From assembly GCA_021234155.1 (NCBI GenBank), contig JAJEKV010000059.1, positions 4,154,571 through 4,218,570 of the forward strand: a DNA stretch of 64,000 nucleotides, written 5' to 3'. The translations under genes and the position numbers were made by a program. The notes under the pieces are model-generated. The model ran no database searches. It was not told where the DNA came from and saw only the letters and a program-made list of their open reading frames with translations. Source of the DNA: Isoetes taiwanensis. Lineage: Eukaryota; Streptophyta; Lycopodiopsida; Isoetales; Isoetaceae. Positions 33,901-46,389 of the stretch are shown one piece after another (position 1 is the stretch's first letter; each line of letters starts with the position of its first letter).

Positions 33901-35898
33901 ACAAAAAAGCCAAAGTAATAAAGTTTCATTGATCAACAATGAATTTCCAACATAACAAATGCCCATAAAAAATGAGTTGAGGCAAGTGTATTAAATATTA
34001 ATGTCAAGAAAAATAATCAATATCGCCAATTCAATGCTCTCTATTTGTTGTTGTTATCCTGTTGATTATATTTATAAAGCATATTGTTAGAAATTTCATA
34101 ACTATATATCAATAATAGAGCTTCCTCTCTTACCTCATCAGAATCATCCACATAACATATAGTCTGAATGTAAAAAAAAAGTACAAGTGTAAGAACAATG
34201 TATGAATACGACGTTGAAATGACAAAATGTACAAATATACTTACATTCAATGGTTCTTTTCCTTTCTTTAATTTTGTCTTAAATACTACACCCGGGCTTG
34301 TTCCCTTGATATAATCCATAGCTAAGGTAGAAAAACAAAAATATAAATTACATGAAAAAGTATAGAACAAGCATTGAGCAAACTCACCTTTCCTGGCAGA
34401 AACCCTTTAGAAAACATTCTTTTCTTGAATGCCTCGTATCCACCTTTTTCTAATATTTCCTTCAGCATGTCATCGGTAGGCATCGAGCCCCAATCTCGAA
34501 ACTACATTAGTTCACAATAGAGTAGATTGAAAACACAATCCCAAAAAAGGAAAAATTCAAGACAAAAGCATTACAGAGAAAGAACAACTACTTACAAATT
34601 TAGTTTTCAATGACATTATCCCTCCAGAACCAGTGCGTTGTCGCTTTTTCCGTTTGGATGCCGCATATTTTGACGTTCATAAGTTTTTCCACATGATTCT
34701 ACAAACCTCTTCCAAGACTCCTCGTCCACATGCATTGGTTTTGTACCATTACCAGCACGAACGTTTCTTCGAAGATTATCCCTACATAAAAAGAAATTCA
34801 TATAAAATCATAACTAGACAAATAAATCTCAATATAATCTCACCTCCAATGTCTCCATCTTTTCTTCAAAAATCTTATAATATCCATCTCACTAAGTCCA
34901 TCCCCAAACTGATCATAAATGTACTTCAATGTCTTTTGTATGTGGCGAGGCTTTGTTTGAAATGTTTGTCCACATCCCTGCAATACGTCTTTATAGCATC
35001 TGAGGCTTTCATGCTCAAATTCTTTACCTGCGTCATCTCTAAGCAGCTCCCCTTTGCAAAAGCACACCTAATTTTAATATCTGGTTAGCATCAATACTTA
35101 AGATAAACAGGGCTGCTGCAGAACAACACCTCCCAGCAGCACTAACTCTACCCAATGAACTGGAACAGCCCCAAAACTCTACAAATGCACCACTAAACTA
35201 TGCTAAAACTGGCATGCAAGCCCCCTGCACTATCTTCTATATGCAACCAAGAACCTAAACAGGCCTGCAAGCGCCCTGCAAACAGGCCCGCAACAACAAC
35301 CTATAGATATAAAAGAGGTTTTCCCATCAAACCTGAAATAGAGAAACCTAAAAGTTCAGCATCAATCTTTCATCATTTGTAAAAATAGAATACTGCTAAT
35401 AGCAAAAATCGGGCAGAAGAAGGCATGCTCTTTATATGGACATCCTTTGGAAAAGCATACCTAGATTAAAATATCTTGTTAAACCTTTAAGGAATGATGA
35501 GAACAAAAATGAACATTTGAAAATCCATTTGAACAAAAAATGATGAGAAAAATGTTTAGGAAGAGTGGTACTATGATGTTCTGTTTGATTGCGATTGAAC
35601 ACTGTAGACTGAATAAACTATTAAATAATGGACGAAGCAGATTACCTACGTGGAAAAGGGTCAACAGCTGGGAGGAGCCCACATGAAAAAGGATTGATCG
35701 GATTCTAAAATGAGGAAAGCTGCAGAATGCCCACAAAGCTTATGACGGCATAACCATAGCCAAAAACTGAAAAGGCCATTCCGTAAACTGACAGTACTAG
35801 TGGCAGCAGACCTACCGGAGCTAATATACCGGAACTTAATAAAGAGTCTTTTTTCGAACACAATTAATATATATAAACTCTAACAAGCTTAAATAATA

Positions 35899-35942
35899 GA
35901 ACCAAAATTTAAGCTAAAAGAACCAAAATTTAAGCTAAAACT
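35899..35942. repeat. Two tandem 21-bp units
   Basis: AGAACCAAAATTTAAGCTAAA occurs twice in a row within the CACTA interior. It is too short to assign a function. Confidence 0.7.
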
Positions 35943-36430
35943 TATATCACCTTTTTAAGGCTCTATAATATGAGACGGCTAAGTTCTTCAACAATGTCAA
36001 CACCTACCTTAAGCTGCTCAATAGCATCCTAATAATGAACATAGAATCAATGAATAAAAAATCAACAGAACATATAAATACATATTAAAGCAGATATACT
36101 TTAACGCAAATCAAATGGCTACTTTAATGAGTGAAATAGAAGGGGATCACAAAATAAGTATATGCTCTAGAAATAAAAGAGGGAAATTGAAAAGCTGCAG
36201 ATAAGCAACACACAGATAGACACAAGTGGGAAAACTCAAAATGCAAAAGGAACACGAGCATATGCGCCTATTTCGTGACAAGTCTCTCAAACATCCTGCA
36301 TACTATTTTCATTATCTGGAATTACATCTAGAAACAGATTAAGTTGGGAAAAAATTCCTTCGTCATTCGAAGATCTTTGTCAGAAGGAATGGATTGATAC
36401 CGAAAAACAGGGAAAAGATAATTTGAATCA

Positions 36431-36526
36431 ACTTTCCCATGCACACTTGCATTAACAGGCCGGTAACATTATCTGGAATTACATCTAGAAACTTTCCCAT
36501 GCACACTTGCATTAACAGGCCGGTAA
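36431..36526. repeat. 60-bp direct repeat
   Basis: ACTTTCCCATGCACACTTGC and the next 16 bases occur at 36,431 and again at 36,491. ATTATCTGGAATTACATCTAGAAAC in between is itself a copy of sequence at about 36,310-36,335. Probably arose by slippage inside the CACTA element. Confidence 0.75.
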
Positions 36527-36739
36527 AAAGATTAATGCTGAGCTATAAGTGGTCCATCTGAGAAGGGCCAAAATTGGGTGTCAGTATTGCAATTGAAAAT
36601 GATTTAGTTAGTGGGCAAAAGGCAGAGCAGCTAAAGATGGTCTCGAGAATTTGCCACTGCAAAGACCGTTCTAGTTCCAAAACTGGAAGCAAGGTCACAT
36701 GCTGGTAGAACTGAAAAAAATTCATCATGAGGACCACTT

Positions 36740-36895
36740 GGATCCTCAAAAAATTCGTCACAGAAAAGCAGCAGCAGAAGCAAAAATTCGTCACAGGCAG
36801 AGGAGAAAAAATTCGTCACAGGCAAAAATTCGTCACAGGCAGAGGAGCAAAAATTAGTCACAGAAAAGAAGCAGTCAAGAAATTCGTCAGAGGCA
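36740..36895. repeat. Cluster of AAAATTCGTCACAG repeats
   Basis: AAAATTCGTCACAG(A/G) occurs five times (one as AAAATTAGTCACAG), separated by AAGCAGCAG or GCAGAGGAG spacers. On the minus strand this reads as repeated CTGTGACGAATTTT. It overlaps no recognised exon and could be protein-binding sites or a repetitive coding stretch. Confidence 0.75.
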
Positions 36896-37201
36896 GTCTG
36901 ATTTTCCAATTTCTGGGAATAAATTGCAGTCCTTGCTCTCACAGCCTTGTGCCATAGGCATCAATTCTAAAGAGGAGATTCATGGAAAGAGCGAGAGGGC
37001 AAGAGACCATTCCTTGAAGTATCAAGATTTGCAGAGCCATTCGGGTCCATAAAAAGATGCAGGAGCCAAAAGATAGCAGGCTTTGCCATCCGGTAGAAGC
37101 CCACAGAACTAAAACCAAGACTCTAAGTAAAAAAGCTCAGGAAAACAGAAAACAAGAAAGCAAGAAAATTAGAAGCAAGTCTTACCTAGTTCCTGCTCCA
37201 T

Positions 37202-40200
37202 GGTCGTTCTGAGGGCGAAGAACAAGAAACATAACTCTGCTGCTGCATGCTGCTCAATCTGCTCTAAAATAAATCTGCTCCTGTTCTTTGAAGATCGATC
37301 AGCGGAAACAATGACTGGAATCATCTGGAATCTCCCTGCCTATGAACACAGCAACTGCGGATGTGAATCTCCCTCCCGATGCTACCTTCCCGCCCATTCG
37401 AACACAGCAACTGCACCGCCAAGAATCGATCTGGTTCAAAAAACATTCTTTCTTAGAAATTAAAATTCAATGGTCGATGGTCTAGGCTATGGTTTTCGTA
37501 TTTAGTTGGACATGCATGCATGTCAGATGGGTTATAGTTAATGGGTGTGTTATTGTTTTGGGGCCGTGAGATGGCGGCACCTTCTGCCGAGTATGCTGGC
37601 TGGGAAGATCCGAGCCAACCGGTATGGAGTCAGCATGGGGTCAAATTGGCCCCATTTAATAGGGACCCCCCTTCACCTAACACCATGGGTTAAAACAGTA
37701 TTTAGGCACACTGGTGTCCATACACTACAATAATACATGAATCCGCCCTCCGCCATAGCTGTGGCACTGCTCAACAGTTTAACCGCAACTACGATGCTTG
37801 ATCCTCCAAACTTGCTTATTTGTCTGGGTCTCAAGGGGTGCCCATTTTTCACGAATATAGACTAACTGCAGCTTATTATCACGACAAATCAAGGAGCCCT
37901 TTGTTTTGGATCATGCCAACATAGCAATACCTTGCGTGATATCTTATATATTTTATTTGCAACAAACATGTCACTAAGTGCTCATAATACGATGCTGTGG
38001 AATCTTACTTACACTTATTCAGGAATCTAATTGTAAGGATATCACTATTGCAACTATTTTGTAGTTGTACACTCGAAGCTCTGCACACTGGTATATTCCG
38101 TGCCACATGTCAGTATGTTAAATAAGTCTTCTTATATCTGCAAAGTTTATGTATGTCCCTTTGCAAAGCTCAGCAGAGGAAACTTACAAGACTCGAAGAC
38201 AGTTTATTAGAAAGCAACACATTTCTATTAGAATCATACGTTTATGCACTTCCATAACCTGTGAGTTCACAAGCACCCATGATGACTGATGCCCGACATC
38301 GCCGGGCACACATTTGCCTTAAACCAAGTGGGGTCTATAGTAGTATTATACTCAATAGTAATGAATGCTGCCGTCAGACTACTGTAAAGCATGTCCCTCA
38401 ACAATGCTTGAAACTTTCAAAAGGAAAAAATGAATCTATGAACCAAGATTGTCACCTTGCCTTGTCTAATTAATTGAGATACATCCATGCTAAATAACAA
38501 AAAAGAAATATAATAGTAGAAATATTAAACTAACGAAAAAAAGTGTACTCACCATGCCAAAGCATAGGTCAAAACATGTTTTACACAAGCCCTCAAAAAT
38601 AGAATGTATTTTATAAGGGAAAAAACCTTTCGGTTTTTATGATGCCAGAGTAATTCCAGAGACAAACATATCAATCAATAACTAATAAGCTTATTCTATA
38701 TTGAAGTGACTTCCAAGCTAGTGAACTAGCTACCGTAAGCTCTAGTAACATAAGACAAAGTTCGTCTATGATAGACGACTCTTCCTCCTCTTGGTTTCTT
38801 TACATGTAGGTCGATATCTATGCTATGTTGTTTTCATTTGACTTTGCCCCCACCCAAAACAAAAAAAACCCCGGGGCCCCACTGAGCACGCAACCTGCTT
38901 CCTTTAGACTATCAATATCTCTTTTCTATGTTATCTGGGGTATTGACTTTGACAATCCTAATTGTAGCTTCATGTTCTCATTGTTTAGCATCCTGGGGCT
39001 TATTTGTAGGTACATCTTTGTTTGTTTACCATGAACCTCGTCTCAATCTTTTCTTATTCATAAGGTTATCACATAGACCTGGACCAAAAAACTGCCCTCA
39101 TATTAAAATGGATTGTTATATGAGGATTATCATACATTTAAAGCAACACAAACGTTTGAAGCATTGTCTAATTAGAAGCAAACATTGAGATACATCCATG
39201 CTAAATAACAAAATAGGAATATAATAGTAGAAATATTAAAATAGTAGAATGTTATCTAGGTTTATTTGCCCTCTGGCTATGATTTAGAATTAGAACAAGT
39301 TTTCTCCTCAGCTTCGAAATACATCCAACTGTAAATGGGCCTCATATTGTGATGCAACTACTTTGGGCTTGCTATATCGATCTGCAACTTTACCTTGAGG
39401 TTATCCTTACTGCTCTCGCTATTTGGTTCTTCCCTTTTACTGGCTCTTTTATATTGCAGAGGTATAAGAAGGAAATTCAGCACCAACTTGTGAAACTACA
39501 GTTCTGGCGAATGGAAGCTCATGCTGATTGTGGTAGGTAGGACCTTCCAAGTCTAGCTCTGTTTGTTATGCCATTTATTTAGCTACTATTTATAAGCAGG
39601 GTTGCTTTGTTTGTTATGCAGGAGCTCTTGGTTGGCATCTGGAGCCAGACTGCGAATAATGCTTGGTAGCTTGTGGTTAGAGTGGAATGCTTCAAATGTC
39701 GTTGTCTACCAATAGGAGCAGATACATCTAAAGTCCTATGATCTTGCGTGGTCCTATGACATTAATGCTTAGGGATTTGTTGCAGCGGTCCTGCACCCCC
39801 TCAAGGAATACAAATCAAATTCTTGATGGTTTTGTTATGCAAAAATAGGCGTTAAGTAATTGAAGTAGTTGAAGTAACTTGTCTTATATGGAAAACTAGT
39901 ATAAGGACATGTGATCATGCACGTGCATCACATGTAGCAAATCAAGTACTCTGTCCTACCACTATAAAGACCCGTGATATGGAAGGATAGGACATGTAGA
40001 GAATCAAGTATGCTTTCCTACTTCTATAAAGACATGTGACAATAGAAGTATTACACATGTCGTAATTCATGTATTCTTTCCTACAATGCCTTAGCAAATA
40101 AAGTACTCTGTCCTACTACTATAAAGACATGTGACATGGAAGCATACGACATGTAGAGAATCAAGTATTCTTTCCTACTTCTATAAAGACATGTGACAAT

Positions 40201-40987
40201 AGAAGTATTACACATGTCGTAATTCATGTATTCTTTCCTACAATGCCTTAGTAAATAAAGTACTCTGTCCTACTACTATAAAGACATGTGAATGGAAGTA
40301 TAGGACATGTAGAGAATCAAATATTATTTCCTACATCTATAAAGACATGTGACAATAGAATTATTAGACATGTAGAAATTCAAGTATTCTTTCCTATAGT
40401 GGATTGTATTATAAAATGACATGTCACAATAGAATAAACTACAAAACAACAGTGGATGTTTTAGTCCACTAAAAAAAGAACACCATTATCGAACAAAACC
40501 ATACCTCCACAAATCCACATGTAGGATTCTTTGAAAACAGGACATGTAGACCTACCAAAACTGATGTTTTCAACAGTGGACCAAAAACCGGGGTGAGTGT
40601 GTGTTATTGCACTTTGTCTGTTTGACCTCTGGAGACCCAAGCTTGTCAGTCCACCCCTGTGTCTGAGCCTGGGTAGACTTCCCATATGTGATGTACTGAT
40701 CTCTGTCTATACAGATATGTGGTGAGCCATCCCTCGTGATGGTCATATGATGTTGATGTATGTACTACTGATATGTTATGTTACGCTTTCGCAGCTAGGT
40801 AGGCCCTGAGGGAGACAGGGTAAAATGACCCCTTCATTCTTCCCACTGGAACTCTTCAAGGTTGCAGTGATACGTGGAGGGCCCTGTATTAGCATGGAGC
40901 TGGTATGGGGGATGAACTCCTGTTTGTATACGGTGAGTGCACCGTATATGAGTAGGGGACGTCACAACGTTTGTTCTTAATAATTCT
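37202..40987. other. CACTA interior between the two genes
   Basis: No transposase domain was found. It contains a hairpin TGCCCGACATCGCCGGGCA near 38,289. A 58-bp direct repeat (TTGAGATACATCCATGCTAAATAAC, 38,473 and 39,185) flanks about 650 bp, and the 157-bp tandem array lies at 39,944-40,420. A hairpin TATACGGTGAGTGCACCGTATA is near 40,927. The missing TNP2 body may have been replaced by this sequence. Confidence 0.4.
39944..40420. repeat. 157-bp tandem repeat, three units
   Basis: AAGTACTCTGTCCTAC starts units at 39,944, 40,101 and 40,258. Each unit is itself a dimer: CTATAAAGACATGTGA occurs twice per unit, followed by GGACATGTAGAGAATCAAGTAT or ATTACACATGTCGTAATTCATG. ACATGT is thus repeated many times with regular spacing. 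This is unusual inside a transposon body and may be a regulatory or structural array. Confidence 0.85.
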
Positions 40988-42228
40988 GCAAGTTTAGCAC
41001 CATGGAGGGATTTGTATGAAACTGCTAAGGAGGATGCACAGAGATCAACAGGGCGATCAATAGACTACTCTATTCCAGATGCTATGGATAATGCATGGTT
41101 GTTGGCTCGTATGGATGAAGCTAGAGATCATGGCCAAGTTATTCCAGATGATGATTATGAGCTTGCCCTTGGTTGTAGCAGGAAGGTATAATATTATAAA
41201 TCTTTAATCCTAAGTTCCATTCTCTTTATGCTATATGTTACTCATAAGTATTATTATTTTAGTCTAGGCACGATATTATTCCTCAATGTGAGCATATACA
41301 TTTTCGCATCCATGGTGTTGATAAGTGTAGAGTTACATTTGATTCAGGGATCAACTCAGAATTTGAACAAAAACGTCAATCTAGCAATAGGGATCGCAAC
41401 CTTCTTGAGAGTAACTTGAATTACATGGGAATCTTAACAGATATTATTGAGTTGGATTATCGTAGCTTTCGTGTAAATGTCTTGAAGGCACGATGGTTCA
41501 AAGTTGTATACAGAGGTCGTGGCAAGACAATTAGGACTCATCCATCAGGATTTCCAGAAGTGGATTCTTCAAAGGTATTGGCTAAAATGAAGGAACCTTT
41601 TGTTTTTCCAAGTCAGATCGAGCAGATATTTTTCCATGAGAATCCTAATGAGACAAACTGGTGGATTGTCATACATTGTCAACCAAGAGCTCGGCATGTG
41701 ATTGATCTATCTGTAGCTGACAATAATATGGAAGAGCTCTCCCATGACATTCATGCTAATGATGATGATGATGCTAATGATGATGATGCTGTTGTTGTTG
41801 CTACTGATGATGATGATTGTGGCGGCGGCAAGGGCGATGACCCATTATTGCATGAAGCAGAAGAAGGAGAAATGGAAGAAATTGGCATCAATATTGAAGA
41901 GGAGAGTGCATATATGGGAGAAGATTATCTCGAAGGTGGTTTGCTTGAGGATGATACTGATGAACATGTTCCTTTAGAATCTCCATTCATAGAACTTTCA
42001 CAAAGAGAGGAAGCTGATAAAGAAGTGAATTATGTGCTCAGATCTCCATTCAATTCGCCAATTCGCATTGTTGGACATAATGAGGATTATATGGAAGACG
42101 AAGAGATTACCGAACATGCACATGATCCATCCGAAGCAATTAGGAATTTGGCTCTTTGTTTATATCTAGATGAGGATGAGATAGAGGATATTGAGAATGA
42201 TCTTAATGAAGTTGCCACATGTGATTAA
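40988..42228 (+). pseudogene. TNP2-type CACTA transposase, C-terminal part (DUF4216-like)
   Basis: Two exons in matching phase are visible. 40,988-41,185 reads LAPWRDLYETAKEDAQRS and onward to LALGCSRK. A 77-bp intron (GT at 41,186, AG at 41,261-41,262) precedes 41,263-42,228. The second exon contains NYMGILTDIIELDYRSFRV, VLKARWFKVVYRGR and a later WWIVIHCQPRARHVIDL, the pattern of the DUF4216 region at the C-terminus of plant En/Spm TNP2 transposases. An acidic tail with Asp repeats (about 41,759-41,820) and the stop at 42,226-42,228 follow. The upstream catalytic TNP2 domain is absent. The gene points to the right end, away from the TnpA-like gene, whereas classic En/Spm genes run in one direction. 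Confidence 0.7.
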
Positions 42229-42991
42229 TCAACATTGTTAATCTTATTGCTATGACTACTATGGTATAGATCATTTGGCATTGAGTATTGTTTTTTATCT
42301 TCCTATAAATTTGCTCCCTTGTTCAAGTTGTCAGGTACCCTTCACCATTATCTATTCCCCTTCATCTGATTATGTCCAAATCATTCTTTCTACCAAGTAA
42401 CATTCCTTAGTGCAATACCAAATCTTTAATGATACATGAATACCAAACTCAATTCTACTAATATATTAGATACAAATTGGATGGCATTATGTTATAAACC
42501 TCATAGAAATGTTATAATGATGGAGTTATAAATTTGTTAAAAAATTGTTGCAACAACCCACTTAAATTGCAATATAAAGTTGACAAAATGCTCCTCAAAG
42601 TTAAAGATTTAAGATATTAGATGAAATTTTGGATAATCGTTTGTTATAAGTCTTAAAAAAAAGTTGGCACAACTTAGCTTAAATATTGTTCAAAAGTTGT
42701 TGCAAAAACCTACTTAACATGCGATAGAAAGTTGACAAAAGGAGGTCATTGCTTTGACAAAAGATTTGACACTATGCAGTAGACACAATGTTGACACAAC
42801 ACAAGCACTTTGTGTCAAGATAGTAGTAGTCGACACAAATTTGTCACTACACATAGGACTTGTCACAAGGGTTGACACTATACCCCCATCCTCTTGTAGT
42901 GTTACAAGCTGACAACCCTTCACTCCTCCTTCAGATTGTAAGTCTGTAACCCTGTCTCAGTCTGCATAATAATTCTGTCTGCACCATAGTA

Positions 42992-44407
42992 TCAGTCTGC
43001 AACATTCAGCCCTTGTTTGAATTTTGTAAATTTGACTTCTGATAGAGCCTTGGTAAAAATATCTGCTATTTGATCATTGGTGTCAACATACACCATTTGT
43101 ATAGCCTTTTTCTCAGCCAAATCTCGTATGAAGTGCATACTCAATTCAATATGCTTGGTTCTATCATGGTAGACAGGATTTTTGACAATTGCTATGCAGC
43201 TTTGACTATCAGTTCTAATCTCTGTAGGACATTCTTGAATGCAACCTAATTCATCTAACAGCCTTTTCAACCATACCAAGTCTTTGGCAGCTAGAGAAGA
43301 TGCTGCATATTCAGCCTCAGCAGAACTCATAGCAACTGCTGTTTGTTTTTTACACTTCCAGTTTATTGCTCCTCCTCCCAAAAATACAGCATATCCAGAA
43401 GTTGACCTTCTAGTGTGCAGATCTCCTCCCCAGTCTGCATCACTGTAGCACAACAAGGTTAGATCATTTGAATCAAAACATATACCTTGAGTTTGAGTTC
43501 CTTTGAGATATTTGAGAACACGTTTGGCTGCTTCCCAGTGTTCTTTGGTGGCATCATGATTCCTCCTGCTTAATATATTAAGTGCATAGGCTATATCAGG
43601 TCGTGTACTGTTAGCTAAGAATAATAGACAACCGATCAAAGCCCTATAAGGAATTTTTTCCATATCATGAATCTCATTCATTGTTGTATCATGCACTTCA
43701 GTCAACCTATGTCCAGCTGTTATAGGAGTCTTAGAAGGCTTAGCCTCAAGTAGCTTGAACCTTTTAAGCATGTTTCCTATATGCATACTTTGATGCAACT
43801 TTATCCACTTTAGCTCCCTGTTTCTGATTACTTCTATTCCAAGGAATTTTTTTAGCTCGCCTAGGTCAGACATTTGAAATCTGAATTTTAAAATGCCTTT
43901 GCATATATTCAAAATGTTTATGGAGCTTGCAACCATGATACAATCATCTACATAGAGAGCAATTATGCAATAATCATTATTTTGCTCAAATCTATAAAGA
44001 TTTCCATCATTTTGTAACTTTACAAATCCTTGCTCTTGCAAAAACTGATTTATACATAAATACCATTCTCTTGGTGACTGTTTCAACCCATATACTGCTC
44101 TATTAAGCTTCCAAATCATGTCTTTGCCTTGAGAATATCCAGGAGCTTGTCTCATATAGGCCTCCTCCTCTAGTGTAGCATTTAAAAAGGCTGTTTTTAC
44201 ATCCATGTGATGTAGTTCCAAGTTTTTAGCATTGGCCATAGCTAGCAAGATTCTAATACTTGAGAGTTTCACTATAGGGGAGTAGGTCTCATCATAATCC
44301 CTCCCTTTTTTCTGTGTGTATCCTTGGGCTACTAATCTTGCTTTAAATTTCTTACTGCCATCAGGATTTAATTTAATTTTATATAACCATTTGCTTCCAA
44401 TTATATT
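42992..44407 (-). pseudogene. Copia reverse transcriptase and RNase H
   Basis: This part of pol copies element RNA into DNA and removes the RNA strand. Minus-strand motifs in order are KLNPDGSKKFKARLVAQGY (just after a TAG at about 44,408) and HHMDVKTAFLNATLEEE with the first catalytic Asp (about 44,215). Next come LYVDDCIMVAS with the catalytic Asp pair (about 43,950) and LGIEV. RNase H shows CYSDADWGGD, AMSSAEAEYAA and RTDSQSCIAIVKNP, then a C-terminal HIELSMHFIRD and QIADIFTKAL. The TAG is in frame with the upstream linker, so a single nonsense mutation separates RT from integrase. The domain itself has no other obvious lesion to its stop at 42,992. Confidence 0.9.
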
Positions 44408-45052
44408 CTATTTCCCATCATATTTCACAAGCTCATAAGTATTGGTTTCTGCAAAGGACTTCAATTCATCATTCATAGCCTCAATCCACTTTTCCTTGTC
44501 ATTGCTTTGTAGCACTTCCTCATAGCTTTGGGGAATAACTTCATCTTCTAAAATGGACATAATCTGCTCATGCTCAAAAGTAACTCCTCTTCTACTTCTG
44601 CCCAATTCATCCCTGCCATACAACTTTCCTTCTTCTAACTTAGCTTCTTCTATTAATCTTTCAGCCTGTGTTCTTCTCTTTTCTTCTCTCTTTGGAATGT
44701 CACTAATTCTTGTTCTTTGTTCTTCAGCTGGGATGTTTGATATTTCTGGAATCTCTGTTTCAAGTGGACTTGCATTTGAGTTTTCTTGTTCATCATTGTC
44801 AATATCATCTATTTCAAGCTGATTTTGTACTTCTGGTCTTGGTGTAATAATTTTGACTCCCTTCTTATACCTGTCTTTGTATAAGACGAATTCATTAAAC
44901 AACACATCCCTGCTGACTATGACAGATTTGGTTTCAGGAATATATATCCTATACCCCTTTGATTCCTCATCATAACCTACAAGGAATCCTATTTCAGCTT
45001 TGTCATCCAATTTTTTCCTTAATTCAACTGGAACATGAGTGTAAACATCCAA
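44408..45052 (-). pseudogene. Copia integrase-RT linker region
   Basis: Follows the integrase by a one-base frameshift near 45,050. It contains GFLVGYDEESKGYRIYIPE and VIVSRDVLFNEF, the C-terminal integrase segment of copia polyproteins. An acidic variable linker follows, then QSYEEVLQSNDKEKWIEAM at the RT entrance. It ends in the nonsense TAG before the RT core. Confidence 0.85.
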
Positions 45053-45860
45053 AAGCTTTTAATCTGTCATAATTAATTCTTTTGTTAGGATTCCATAGCA
45101 GATCTGGAATATTACCCTTAAGACTGGTAGATGGCAGCATATTTTGGATTAGCACTGCAGTTTGCAAGGCTTCTTCCCAAAGTTTGTTGGGTAAACCACT
45201 ACCCTTGATCATTGCCCTAACTGCATCCATTATAGTTCTATTCTTCCTTTCAGAAACTCCATTCTGTTGAGGAAAATATCTGCATGTTAGCTGCCTTCTT
45301 ATACCATGAACTATACAAAATTGTTTGAACTGTTTGGCAAGATATTCACCTCCTCTATCAGACCTGATGCATTTCAATTTGAGATTTGTTTCCCTTTCCA
45401 TTTCTGCCACATACTGTTTAAAGGCACTCAAAGCTTGAGATTTCCTTGTTAAGCAGTAAGTTTTACATTTTCTACTATAGTCATCCGTGAATGTGATGAA
45501 GTATCTTTTATTATTTCTACTTTGCACATTCAGAGGGCCACATAAATCAGAGTGTACTAATTCCAGAACTTGCTGGGCTCTGTTTTTACTTTTTGGAAAT
45601 GGGAGCCTATTCAATTTGCCTAAAGCACACCCTTCACAAATATACTTATGATCCTTGCTATCATGGTAGTCAATGCGACCTAACTTCAATAGTGATTTTA
45701 ACTTTTTGTAGTTTGTATGTGCCAATCTTCTATGCCAAAGGTCCAGGGAATCTTCTCGTATTGCATTTATGCTATGATGAATTGCATTATTCATTTCAAA
45801 TAAGTTTCCAACTCTCTTGGCAATAAACTTCAATTCATCTTTCATATATATATATTGCAT
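45024..45860 (-). pseudogene. Copia GAG-pre-integrase and integrase core
   Basis: Integrase inserts the element cDNA. LWHRRLAHTNYKKL with the downstream CEGCALGK gives the HHCC zinc site. Catalytic residues lie in ELVHSDLCGPL (first Asp), TDDYSR, RSDRGGEYLAKQF (second Asp) and QQNGVSERKNRT (Glu). KAFGC marks the end of the core before a one-base shift to the next frame. The core looks uninterrupted over about 270 codons, so its inactivation is recent. Confidence 0.9.
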
Positions 45861-46170
45861 TTATCTCCTTCAAAAACCACTCGAAAACCCAAATCACATA
45901 ACTGACTCACAGAAATTAAGTTCTTAATTATTGCTGGCACACACAACACATCTTCTATGTTCACAACATTTTCATTGAGATCTTCTAGCTGCAAGAGCCC
46001 TCTTCCTTTTACTTCTTGAAGAGCTCCATTTCCTACTTGGATTTTCATCTCGGAGCTTGTAGTTGATATGTTCTTCAAAAATTCATTGATTGTACTCTCG
46101 ATCTTTCAGCTCCACTATCAACTACCAAATGATCAGATTTGTTAGTGGCAATACTTCCATTTATAATAGC
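45842..46170 (-). pseudogene. Copia protease region
   Basis: VVDSGA near 46,110-46,122 carries the aspartic protease DSGA signature. About 60 codons on, IEDVLCVPAIIKNLISVSQL matches the conserved copia block VLYVP...NLLSVSQL. The frame before 46,078 differs from that after it, indicating an indel. The protease would have processed the Gag-Pol polyprotein. Confidence 0.75.
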
Positions 46171-46389
46171 AAATTCATTTATTACCTCATCCTCATCTTC
46201 TTCCTCAGCAGCCTTTTTGGGAGTTGTTTCTTTTTCTTGAGTCACATATGCCTTTTCATACTCACGCCCTCTTCCTCTTCCAAATCTGCCTCTCTTTGGA
46301 TTCTCCTCTTCCCTTGGCTTACCAAAATTCTTAGGAGTTGGACATTTTGATCAAAGCATGTCCCCTCCCTCCACATGTGTAGCAATTAA

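Larger units (their letters stand above)
34041..37201 (-). pseudogene. CACTA TnpA-like gene, multi-exon, frame-damaged
   Basis: Minus-strand blocks bounded by consensus splice sites are 37,201-37,186 (ATG plus MEQEL, donor GTAAGA), 36,028-36,008 (21-nt exon DAIEQLK), 35,067-34,844, 34,781-34,596, 34,501-34,388 and 34,321-34,245. The joint 34,844/34,781 keeps the frame: KKRWRHWR continues to DNLRRNVRAGNG. Exon 34,781-34,596 contains ESWKRFVESC and then, in another frame, KRKKRQRTGSGG. That resembles the W-FV...NR-K...GG region of plant En/Spm TnpA-type proteins (Transposase_24/Ptta, from memory). Such proteins bind subterminal repeats. A one-base shift near 34,670 and a phase clash before 34,321 suggest damage. 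Exons between 35.1 and 37.2 kb are incomplete. Confidence 0.55.
33156..42901. mobile_element. CACTA (En/Spm) DNA transposon, complete ends
   Basis: Ends are CACTACAAGAG at 33,156 and CTCTTGTAGTG at 42,901, with TATAGTGTC repeated about 20 bases in from each end, giving a roughly 28-bp imperfect inverted repeat. The 3-bp target duplication TTA (33,153-33,155 and 42,902-42,904) is exact. The right LTR of the host copia shows the unoccupied sequence GACTTACAAGC (55,101-55,111). Length is 9,746 bp. It holds a TnpA-like multi-exon gene reading left and the C-terminal part of a TNP2-like transposase reading right, plus subterminal repeats. No complete TNP2 catalytic domain is recognisable, so the copy is probably non-autonomous but possibly mobilisable. 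Confidence 0.95.

Noticed and set aside
37728-37741. CACTACAATAATA, a possible inner CACTA terminus
   Set aside because: No matching inverted end or TSD was found, and it lies well inside the verified CACTA element.
38289-38307. TGCCCGACATCGCCGGGCA hairpin as a second Helitron end
   Set aside because: No CTRR-like terminus follows at the expected distance, and no TC start or empty site could be identified.
41744-41977. Plus-strand ORF of Met/Leu repeats
   Set aside because: It is an out-of-frame reading of the GAT repeats that encode Asp runs in the transposase exon.
44553-44822. Ser/Leu-rich plus-strand ORF
   Set aside because: Antisense shadow of the acidic linker between copia integrase and reverse transcriptase.
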